A stretch of 5,763 nucleotides of DNA from an uncultured Acidobacteriota bacterium. GTDB taxonomy: Bacteria > Acidobacteriota > Thermoanaerobaculia > UBA5066. The notes under the pieces are model-generated. The model ran no database searches and had not been told where the DNA came from. It saw only the letters and a list, made by a program, of their open reading frames with translations. A program made the position numbers and the translations under genes. Positions 1-5,763 of the stretch are shown piece by piece. The stretch is from positions 1 to 5,763 of the forward strand of contig CALFNC010000025.1 in the NCBI GenBank assembly GCA_937902605.1, in the 5' to 3' direction. Position 1 is the first letter of the stretch. Each line of letters begins with the position of its first letter.

Positions 1-1556
1 TAGAGAACGCTCAGCGCCAGTCGCAGTCGCTGAGCCCGCTTCAAGGGGGCGTCCGCGCCTACCGCCGCAATGGTGGCACGCCGATCTGGGACCGGCCCTC
101 CGTGTATTTCAACGGCGCGAACTCTGCGGTCGGCGAGCCCGTGATGTCGACGCCCGCCATCGGCGACGTGGACGGGGACGGAATCGTAGAGGTGGCCTGG
201 GGCGGGCTCGATGCCTACCTGTATCTCGTGAAAGGGACCGACGGAAGCAACAAGCCCGGCTGGCCGATCTTCGTCCGGGACACTGTCTTCTCGTCGCCAG
301 CCCTCCACGATCTCAACGGCGACGGAAAGAAGGAAATCATCATCGGCGTGGACACGCACGTCGATCCGACGGCTTTTCCTCCGGGCGTCCCCACGATCGC
401 CGGTGGCCGTCTCCACGTGATTTTTCCGAACGGTACGGAGATGCCGGGCTTCCCGAAGGACGTCGATCAGGTCATCTGGAGCTCACCGGCCGTCGGCGAC
501 ATCAATGGAGACGGGTTCCCCGAGATCGTGGTCGGAACGGGCAGCTACTACACGGGTCGGGCCCACCGCGTGTATGCCTGGAAGTGCGATGGCTCTGTTC
601 CCACGGGCTGGCCCGTCACCGTGGACGGCGAGGTCGCGACCTCGCCCGCGCTCGCCGACATCGACGGGGACGGCATACCCGACGTCATCGTCACCGACAA
701 CAACGCAGCCCCCAGCACGACTTTCCACGTCTACGCCTTTAAGGGCGACGGGAGTCTTCTGTGGAAGAAAATCCCGATGTCGAGATACGGAAACACTCCG
801 AATGCCGGGGAACCTATCGTTGCCGACATCGTGGGCGACTCGAAGCCCGAGGTCATCGTTCCTGTCAACACGGAACTCTGCGTCTTCTCCTCGACGGGTG
901 CCCAGCTTACGGATGACGGCACCGGTTTCCCCGGCTCCTTCCACCTGGACACCAGCACCGCCCTCTCGGGCGGGGTCGTCGGAGATCTCGATAACGACGG
1001 TACCGCGGTGGAAATCGTCGCTGTCTCGGGCTTCCCGTTCCCGCAGGCCACGGATACCAGGGTGTATGTCTGGTCCGCGAATCCGGTCGGAGCGCTTCCC
1101 TGGCCGCAGTATCGCCAGAGCGTGGCACGGGCAGGCGTGGTTCCCGGAACCGCCTCCTGCCAGTCGCCGCCGCCTCCCCTGCGCTTCTATACACTCGCCC
1201 CGTGCCGTATCTACGACACCCGGGACTTCCCGGGCGGCCCCTATGGAGGTGGCGGTCCAGCCTTGCCGGCGCAGACTTCCCGGGCGTTCGTTCTCGCGGG
1301 CCAATGCGGCATCCCGACTGATGCAGCCTCGGTTTCCATCAACCTGACCGTCGTCCCAACGACGGCAGGCTTCCTCCGCTACTACCCGGCTGGGAGCGCG
1401 ACCACGACGGCCACCGCGATCAGCTTTCCCGCGGGACGCGTGCTCGCGAACAACGGGATGGCGAAGCTCGGGAATGGCGGAGCCCTCACAATCGAGAACG
1501 GCCAGGCCACGGGCAGCGCGAACATCGTCATCGACACGAACGGTTACTACCGCTGA
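1..1556 (+). CDS. Secreted FG-GAP/VCBS beta-propeller protein with C-terminal PCRxxDTR domain (5' partial)
   Basis: The reading frame is open from base 3, so the start lies left of the window. A GTG at 102 is internal, because the codons before it already read like a propeller strand (GGVRAYRRNGGTPIW). Six FG-GAP-type loops with DxDxDG-like calcium motifs lie at 165-182, 309-326, 498-515, 657-674, 825-842 and 984-1001. They are 48-63 residues apart, as in integrin-alpha-like propeller blades, and GWP/GFP motifs recur between them. The propeller closes with WPQYRQSVARAG, a typical last strand. A proline-rich linker (CQSPPPP) leads into a separate domain at about 1185-1553, from FYTLAPCRIYDTRD to IVIDTNGYYR. 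That domain resembles C-terminal modules of extracellular proteins in Acidobacteriota and Myxococcota. The product is probably exported and may bind a surface or ligand; no catalytic residues are recognised. The signal peptide is not visible. The fifth loop (DIVGDS) lacks a calcium ligand. Fold assignment is strong; function is unknown. Confidence 0.9.
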   Translation, partial: ENAQRQSQSLSPLQGGVRAYRRNGGTPIWDRPSVYFNGANSAVGEPVMSTPAIGDVDGDGIVEVAWGGLDAYLYLVKGTDGSNKPGWPIFVRDTVFSSPALHDLNGDGKKEIIIGVDTHVDPTAFPPGVPTIAGGRLHVIFPNGTEMPGFPKDVDQVIWSSPAVGDINGDGFPEIVVGTGSYYTGRAHRVYAWKCDGSVPTGWPVTVDGEVATSPALADIDGDGIPDVIVTDNNAAPSTTFHVYAFKGDGSLLWKKIPMSRYGNTPNAGEPIVADIVGDSKPEVIVPVNTELCVFSSTGAQLTDDGTGFPGSFHLDTSTALSGGVVGDLDNDGTAVEIVAVSGFPFPQATDTRVYVWSANPVGALPWPQYRQSVARAGVVPGTASCQSPPPPLRFYTLAPCRIYDTRDFPGGPYGGGGPALPAQTSRAFVLAGQCGIPTDAASVSINLTVVPTTAGFLRYYPAGSATTTATAISFPAGRVLANNGMAKLGNGGALTIENGQATGSANIVIDTNGYYR

Positions 1557-1592
1557 CGACGCCTACGGCGACAGGCAGGGCTTGAAGTCGCT

Positions 1593-1621
1593 CCCCGGCT
1601 CGGCAAGCAGGGGCGCCGGGG
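1593..1621 (+). terminator. GC-rich inverted repeat, weak terminator candidate
   Basis: CCCCGGC at 1593-1599 pairs perfectly with GCCGGGG at 1615-1621 around a 15-base loop, 36 bases after the stop of the propeller gene. No T-run follows (the next bases are GCCTTCGC), and a 7-bp GC palindromic pairing is not rare in DNA this rich in GC. It could end the upstream transcript or mean nothing. No convincing -35/-10 promoter was seen in the same 88-base gap. Confidence 0.2.
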
Positions 1622-1644
1622 GCCTTCGCTAAGATCACAGCACT

Positions 1645-3384
1645 TTGGCGCGTTCACGCTCGGCGCGGCCGCCCGCAGCGGGTCGACTCAAGCTTCCGCA
1701 GGTTCGGAGGGCGGCGACGTTCTTCCTCGTCGCTTTCGTCGTCTACAACGCGAATCTCCGTTATCTGGCCTCGTTCGACAGCCTCGCGTCGAGCATCATC
1801 CCTTTCGACATCTGGAAGGGCAAAGGCTTTTCTCTCGACGACTTTTCCGATCTTCCGCGCAACGTCGGCTACTCGGTGGTTCCTTCGAAGGCCGGAGGCT
1901 GGGTCTCTCTTTATCCCGTGGTTACGCCGCTCGTTGTAACGCCCCTCTACTTTCCGGCGGCGTTCCGCGAATGGTTCAAGGCGGCAGACGGCCCGATCCG
2001 CGCGGGGATGGAGAAGCTTGCGGCTTCGCTGTTCGTCTCGGTTTCGGTCGCCCTGCTGTACATCCTGCTCTCGGGTTTGACCACGGCGAATGTTGCGGCT
2101 TGGCTGACCATCGGATACGCGTTCGGGACCTCGACCTGGGTCGTCTCGAGTCAGGATCTGTGGCAGCATGGATTCTCAGGCCTCTTCGTCATCTGCATCC
2201 TGCTCCTCCTACGGGAGGTGGAGGAGGCCGGGTGGTGCAGGCTGGCGCTGCTCGGGTTTCTTGCCGGGCTGCTGACGGCCAATCGCCCCTCCAATGTCTT
2301 TGTTTCGGCGGCCGTCGCCTGGATCGTCCTCCGCCGGACGGAAATGCGGCGGCTGGCGATCTTCCTGATACCGGTTGGTCTCGTGGCCGGGCTCCTGTTT
2401 CTCTACAACACGACCCACTTCCACTCGATACTGGGCGGTTACGGCGACTTCCGCGCGTCCGACGGCTCGGCGCCGGGAATGAGCAACTGGGGAATTCGCG
2501 GGCTCGCGTGCCTGCTGTTCAGTAACCGGGGCCTTTTCCTCTACTCGCCGTTTCTGCTGGCTCTGTCTTTGTTTCCCTGGCGAAAGCCGACGCGATTTCC
2601 GGGGATCCGGCTTCTTCTCTTCGCGTACCTCCTGACGTTGTACGTCAACGCCCGTTCGGCCAGCTGGGCTGGAGGAGACTGTTACGGGCCGCGCTACGCC
2701 CTTGATGCGCTTCCCATCCTCTTCGTGGCTCTCGTGGAGCCCGTCGAGCGGCTGTCTCGTGGCTTGGGCCGGTGGCTCTTTCGGGCAGGCATCGTCGTGG
2801 CGGTTGCGTTCCAGTTGGTGGGCGCCTTCTGTTACCCCGGCGGAGGTAGCTCAGCGGAGACTGCCGTGTGGGACTACCGTCTTGCCTCGCCGGTCCTGGC
2901 GTTCAAGGCAGGGCCGGAGTACCCGCACTTCCATCCCCTCTTCGTACGCCGCGTTCTCTCCAGAGATCGTCTCGCGCCGAACGAGTCTCGGGCGGAGTAC
3001 GAATGGGCGGTAGATCCTCCGGCTGCTGTTGAGGCTGGTTCGAAGGTCGTCCTCCACGTCCGTGTGACGAATCGAAGCCCGGTGACCTGGTCGTCGCTGG
3101 GTGGGTGGTTCAACCGCGGCGCGGTGCAACTCGCCGCGGTCTGGCACCCCGCAGAGTCTCCGGGGAAATCTGGAATCCCAGGCGCCCCTCGGTGGCTCGC
3201 CTTCCGGCTGGATCCGGACGGTTCGGTGACCCGCGACATCACCGTTCACGCGCCGGATATCGAGGGACGGTACCAGCTTGTCGTCGGGCTCAGGCAGCAG
3301 GAGATGGAAACGTTCGCCGACAGGGGCGTGGCACCTCTGGAGGCCGCCATCCAGGTCGTCCGGGGGACCGGAGGACGTCCTTGA
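1645..3384 (+). CDS. Polytopic GT-C-type glycosyltransferase-like membrane protein with C-terminal extracytoplasmic domain
   Basis: 579 residues. About 10-11 hydrophobic segments occupy residues 25 to about 400, followed by a soluble tail. Family-like motifs are NLR and SFDS at 37-46 (D45 in the first outer loop is a plausible GT-C catalytic acid), SLYPVVTPL at 88-96, LWQHG ending at 176, SNRGLFLYSP from 293, and GPRY at 348-351 followed by ALDALP. These match a widespread, poorly characterised class of GT39/PMT-like bacterial proteins, expected to move a sugar from a polyprenyl-phosphate donor to an acceptor outside the cytoplasmic membrane. The tail from about 450 to 575 looks like a beta-sandwich containing TNRSPVTWSS and ending in AIQVV. 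The start is TTG: an in-frame TAA lies at 1630-1632, and no ATG, GTG or other TTG occurs before the first membrane helix. No Shine-Dalgarno sequence precedes it. The stop overlaps the next start. Substrate and exact reaction are not deducible. Confidence 0.85.
   Translation: MARSRSARPPAAGRLKLPQVRRAATFFLVAFVVYNANLRYLASFDSLASSIIPFDIWKGKGFSLDDFSDLPRNVGYSVVPSKAGGWVSLYPVVTPLVVTPLYFPAAFREWFKAADGPIRAGMEKLAASLFVSVSVALLYILLSGLTTANVAAWLTIGYAFGTSTWVVSSQDLWQHGFSGLFVICILLLLREVEEAGWCRLALLGFLAGLLTANRPSNVFVSAAVAWIVLRRTEMRRLAIFLIPVGLVAGLLFLYNTTHFHSILGGYGDFRASDGSAPGMSNWGIRGLACLLFSNRGLFLYSPFLLALSLFPWRKPTRFPGIRLLLFAYLLTLYVNARSASWAGGDCYGPRYALDALPILFVALVEPVERLSRGLGRWLFRAGIVVAVAFQLVGAFCYPGGGSSAETAVWDYRLASPVLAFKAGPEYPHFHPLFVRRVLSRDRLAPNESRAEYEWAVDPPAAVEAGSKVVLHVRVTNRSPVTWSSLGGWFNRGAVQLAAVWHPAESPGKSGIPGAPRWLAFRLDPDGSVTRDITVHAPDIEGRYQLVVGLRQQEMETFADRGVAPLEAAIQVVRGTGGRP
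3370..3374 (+). promoter_or_regulatory. Shine-Dalgarno site (GGAGG) for the second GT-C gene
   Basis: GGAGG lies six bases before the TTG at 3381, inside the last codons of the preceding gene. This is ideal spacing and settles the start of the downstream gene, which otherwise has an open frame reaching back to about 3105. Confidence 0.8.
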
Positions 3385-5276
3385 AGCAACCGCTCGCACA
3401 TGGCCTCGGTGCCCGCGCCTTTCTTCTTTCCCTTCTCTCGGCCAGCGTCTCGCTGTTCCTCGTTCTCACGAGCCGCATCCCGTGGAATTCCGATCAGGCC
3501 ATCGTGGGTCTCATGGCGCGGGACGTCGTTCAAGGCGGCGCCTTCCCCGTGTTCTTCTCGGGACAGGAGTATCTGGGCGCCATCGAGGCGTATCTGCTTG
3601 CCGCGGTTTTCACGGTCTTTCCCCAGACCGTTCAGACCCAGCTTCTTCTTCACGGGATGGTCGTTGTGGCATGTGTCCTCGTCGCATGGAGGACGGGTGC
3701 CGCCCTCTTCGGCGAGAAGGCAGGGTTCTTCGGGGGGCTCTATCTGGCGCTCGGCCCCCCCTTCTTCTTCTGGAAGAGCCAGCAGGACGGCGCGTACGGG
3801 CTCGTCATTCTGTCGGGCACATTGATCGTCTTCGGCCTCGCAAAGTCCGAGGAGGCTTCGCGAAGTGGCCGCCCCGCGGCAACCTGGCTTTGCTTCGTTG
3901 GTCTTGTGGGCGGGCTGGGCTGGTGGCTCGACCCCTTGTGCGCCGTCTACGGTCTGGCGGGGTTGGCCGCCGTCTTCGCGGGGACTTCCATCCGGCGGTC
4001 ACATCCGGGCGTCCTCGCGTTGTCAACCCTGCTCTTCCTCGCCGGGAGCGCGCCCTGGTGGCTGAGGAACCTGAGAACGCACGGTGCCAGCCTCAAAGGC
4101 CCCGAGCTGGGCACGGGTGGGCTCGAGCACTTACCGCAAGGGCTCAGGGACCTTGCCGCCGAAGGACTTCCGATCCTCTTCGGTTTACGGCGCATCTGGC
4201 CGGCGACGAGCGGCAATGTCCTCACGACCGGAGCTGCGCTCCTCGTTCTTCTTCTTCTCGTGTTCGTTGGGTTTGCGGTGGCTCTCCGCGGGCGGGACGC
4301 GAGTGCCCGTTTCGGGGGGCGGGTCCTGCTTCCGGTCCTTCTCGCAACACCTCTTCTTGCGGTCGCGAATTCGCTGACAGATTTCCGGGAGCCGAGATAC
4401 CTCGTGCCGATGTACGCGGCAGCTGCGCCGCTCGCCGGGATCGCTCTTTCAACCCTCTGGCGATGGTGGGCACCTGGCCTTCTGGTCACCGGCGCTCTGT
4501 TCCTCGTCGATCTGCTGGGATACGTGCGCCCGTGCGACCGCGACGTGCGCTCGGCCGACCCAAAGTTCCAGAGCGAACCCCTCATGACATCGCTTCTTTC
4601 GGAGAGAGTGGAAGCGCTCTATGCGTCGTACTGGGACGCCTACCGGGTGACATTCGCCTCTACCGGTCGCGTGGTGGCCACACCCTTCGGGCTCTCGAGG
4701 GTCACGAGACGTCCGCGAGATCGTGATCAGGTGGATCGGCATCCCTCCCCGGGGTTTCTCCTGGAGCCGGAAGAGGCACAACGGTTCGAGGTCTTTCTCA
4801 AGAGCGCGGGGTCGCCCTTCCGCCGAATCGACCTGCCGGGTCGTCGGCTCATCATTGATGTTGGAGAACCGGCGCTCTCACAGGCGCGCCGATGTCTCTG
4901 CGTTCCGACGTTCTCGGGTCCCGCGTCGCTCATCTGGGGCCCCGTAGAAGGCCCGCACGAGGTCGTGCCGGGTTCCACGGCGGTCTACCGGGTCATATTC
5001 ACCAACGGGACCCCTGTCCCGTGGTCTAGCTCCACGCATCTCGGCTACCACTGGGTGCGGCCTTCCGACGGATACGCGCGCTTCGAGAACCCTCGGGCCA
5101 TGCTTCCCCGTGTACCGGCGACCGGAGAGACGCTCACGGTCGATGTAAGTGTGCCTGTGAACGTCGCCCCGGGTTCGTACCGGCTCGTCTTCGATATCGT
5201 GGAGGAGGGGGTTACCTGGCTGGCCGACATGGGGATCCTGCCGCCGGCGGTGGATGTTGAAGTTCGGCGTCGATAG
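3381..5276 (+). CDS. GT39-like (GT-C) membrane glycosyltransferase with C-terminal extracytoplasmic domain
   Basis: 631 residues from the TTG at 3381, chosen because it overlaps the previous stop as TTGA, has GGAGG six bases upstream, and places a signal-anchor-like helix at residues 14-30. The open frame extends back to 3105, but that part is arginine-rich out-of-frame reading of the upstream gene. The first outer loop carries NSDQAIVGLMARD (D38 is the likely GT-C catalytic acid) and SGQEYLGAIEAY (60-71), a hallmark of bacterial GT39-like proteins. GLGWWLDPL and FREPRYLVPMYA (335 onward) also fit. About 11 membrane segments end near residue 378. A soluble region with YASYWDAYRVTF (414 onward) follows, then a beta-sandwich-like domain at about 513-631 containing TNGTPVPWSS and GSYRLVFDIVEEGVTW. 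The expected role is transfer of a lipid-linked sugar to an extracytoplasmic acceptor. It is probably co-transcribed and translationally coupled with the upstream gene. The family call is firm; the substrate is unknown. Confidence 0.88.
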   Translation: MKQPLAHGLGARAFLLSLLSASVSLFLVLTSRIPWNSDQAIVGLMARDVVQGGAFPVFFSGQEYLGAIEAYLLAAVFTVFPQTVQTQLLLHGMVVVACVLVAWRTGAALFGEKAGFFGGLYLALGPPFFFWKSQQDGAYGLVILSGTLIVFGLAKSEEASRSGRPAATWLCFVGLVGGLGWWLDPLCAVYGLAGLAAVFAGTSIRRSHPGVLALSTLLFLAGSAPWWLRNLRTHGASLKGPELGTGGLEHLPQGLRDLAAEGLPILFGLRRIWPATSGNVLTTGAALLVLLLLVFVGFAVALRGRDASARFGGRVLLPVLLATPLLAVANSLTDFREPRYLVPMYAAAAPLAGIALSTLWRWWAPGLLVTGALFLVDLLGYVRPCDRDVRSADPKFQSEPLMTSLLSERVEALYASYWDAYRVTFASTGRVVATPFGLSRVTRRPRDRDQVDRHPSPGFLLEPEEAQRFEVFLKSAGSPFRRIDLPGRRLIIDVGEPALSQARRCLCVPTFSGPASLIWGPVEGPHEVVPGSTAVYRVIFTNGTPVPWSSSTHLGYHWVRPSDGYARFENPRAMLPRVPATGETLTVDVSVPVNVAPGSYRLVFDIVEEGVTWLADMGILPPAVDVEVRRR

Positions 5277-5308
5277 CGCTCATGGCGGAAACGGCGCGGG
5301 GGCGACGG

Positions 5309-5763
5309 TCACGCGATCGCCTGCAGCCTCTCGACGATGCGGTTGCCCGCGTGCTCCCACGTCCAGCGCGCCGCCATCTCGGCCGCGGCCCGCCCGCCCT
5401 TCGCGGCGGCCTCCTCGCGATGCTCCGCCACATGCCGGAAGAGGTGCGCGAGGTGCTCGGGATCGGGGTCGGCCCACCGGAAACCCTTGTAATACGGCGC
5501 GCGCGCGTCCGCGGGGAGGAGGCCGCGGATGCGCAGCGGATAGGAGATGCCTTCGTGGACGAACTCCGTGTGCGCGCCCCAGTCGGTCGCGATGGAGGGC
5601 AGGCCGCACGCCATCGCCTCCATGAGCGGCATGTCCCAGCCCTCGCCGCGCCCGGCCGACACGTAGCAGTCCGCCGAGCGGTACAGCGCGCCGAGCTGGT
5701 GGTACGGAAACTCCCTGTTGTGGAGGAACGCGATGCGCCCGCCGCTCGCCGACAGGCCGAGAG
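5309..5763 (-). CDS. GT4-family glycosyltransferase, C-terminal part (5' end beyond window)
   Basis: The stop is TGA (complement of 5309-5311). The frame stays open to the right edge, giving 150 visible residues with the N-terminal half missing. A GTG at 5660-5662 is not the start: the codons before it encode RIAFLHNREFPYHQLGALYR and SADCYV, the expected approach to the donor site. The segment EGWDMPLMEAMACGLP (5618-5644 and onward) contains the EX7E motif of retaining GT-B enzymes, followed by SIATDWGAHTEFV. In this superfamily the C-terminal Rossmann domain binds the nucleotide-sugar donor. The enzyme would act in the cytoplasm or at the inner membrane face, adding a hexose-type sugar to a glycan or lipid carrier. 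The final helix (WEHAGNRIVERL) is normal for the family, so the C-terminus looks complete. It is convergent with the GT-C pair and richer in GC. Donor and acceptor cannot be inferred. Confidence 0.92.
   Translation of the reverse strand, partial: LGLSASGGRIAFLHNREFPYHQLGALYRSADCYVSAGRGEGWDMPLMEAMACGLPSIATDWGAHTEFVHEGISYPLRIRGLLPADARAPYYKGFRWADPDPEHLAHLFRHVAEHREEAAAKGGRAAAEMAARWTWEHAGNRIVERLQAIA

Noticed and set aside
483..1304. Long minus-strand open frame of 273 codons inside the propeller gene
   Set aside because: It is antisense to a clear domain-bearing gene, rich in Arg/Gly/Asp from complementing the DGDG repeats, and shows no recognisable fold. Long antisense frames are expected at this GC content.
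1582..1610. TTGAAG at 1582-1587 as a -35 promoter box
   Set aside because: No -10-like hexamer lies 16-18 bases downstream. The nearest (TAAGAT at 1630) is 42 bases away.
3105..3380. N-terminal extension of the second GT-C protein
   Set aside because: Arg-rich, soluble, fully overlapping the end of the upstream gene. The TTG at 3381 with SD and TTGA overlap is far better supported.
3278..4726. Plus-strand open frame of 482 codons overlapping both GT-C genes
   Set aside because: The translation is Arg/Ser/Pro-rich without motifs or membrane segments, and it spans the boundary of two well-supported genes in another frame.
5241..5250. Perfect palindrome CCGCCGGCGG near the end of the second GT-C gene
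   Set aside because: It lies in coding sequence, leaves no loop for a hairpin and has no T-run after it, so it is not a convincing terminator. The 32-base convergent gap 5277-5308 also shows no clear terminator.
5254..5625. Plus-strand open frame of 123 codons over the GT4 gene
   Set aside because: Its Pro/Arg/Ala-rich translation is the shadow of the minus-strand GT4 gene, which has the EX7E motif.

Overview
The window looks like a piece of a GC-rich bacterial chromosome. Four protein-coding genes fill almost all of it, and two of them run off the edges. No rRNA, tRNA, CRISPR array, insertion sequence or attachment site could be recognised. The first gene's C-terminal domain (PCRxxDTR near its start, DTNGYY at its end) and the two large membrane glycosyltransferase-like proteins resemble families that are common in Acidobacteriota such as Thermoanaerobaculia, and also in Myxococcota. 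Assignment to the Acidobacteriota is a moderate-confidence guess from protein style, not from a marker gene.

Layout. Positions 1-1556 (+) hold the 3' part of a secreted FG-GAP/VCBS beta-propeller protein, whose true start lies left of the window. An 88-base gap follows. Positions 1645-3384 (+) encode a polytopic membrane protein of GT-C glycosyltransferase type. Positions 3381-5276 (+) encode a second, different GT-C (GT39-like) membrane protein. It is coupled to the first by a TTGA stop/start overlap and preceded by a GGAGG ribosome binding site. After 32 bases, a convergent gene on the minus strand (5309 to the right edge) encodes the C-terminal catalytic part of a GT4-type cytoplasmic glycosyltransferase with an EX7E motif.

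How the genes may fit together. The two GT-C proteins are almost certainly co-transcribed. Each ends in a related beta-sandwich-like extracytoplasmic domain containing TNxxPVxWSS, so they probably act on the same side of the membrane, perhaps on the same glycan or acceptor. GT-C enzymes generally use polyprenyl-phosphate-linked sugars, and GT4 enzymes use nucleotide sugars in the cytoplasm. The neighbourhood therefore suggests cell-envelope glycan or glycoprotein assembly, although the GT4 gene is on the opposite strand and clearly richer in GC, so it may have a separate history. The most notable feature is the pair of translationally coupled, non-identical GT-C proteins that share a C-terminal domain. 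Nothing else here clearly demands a new system.
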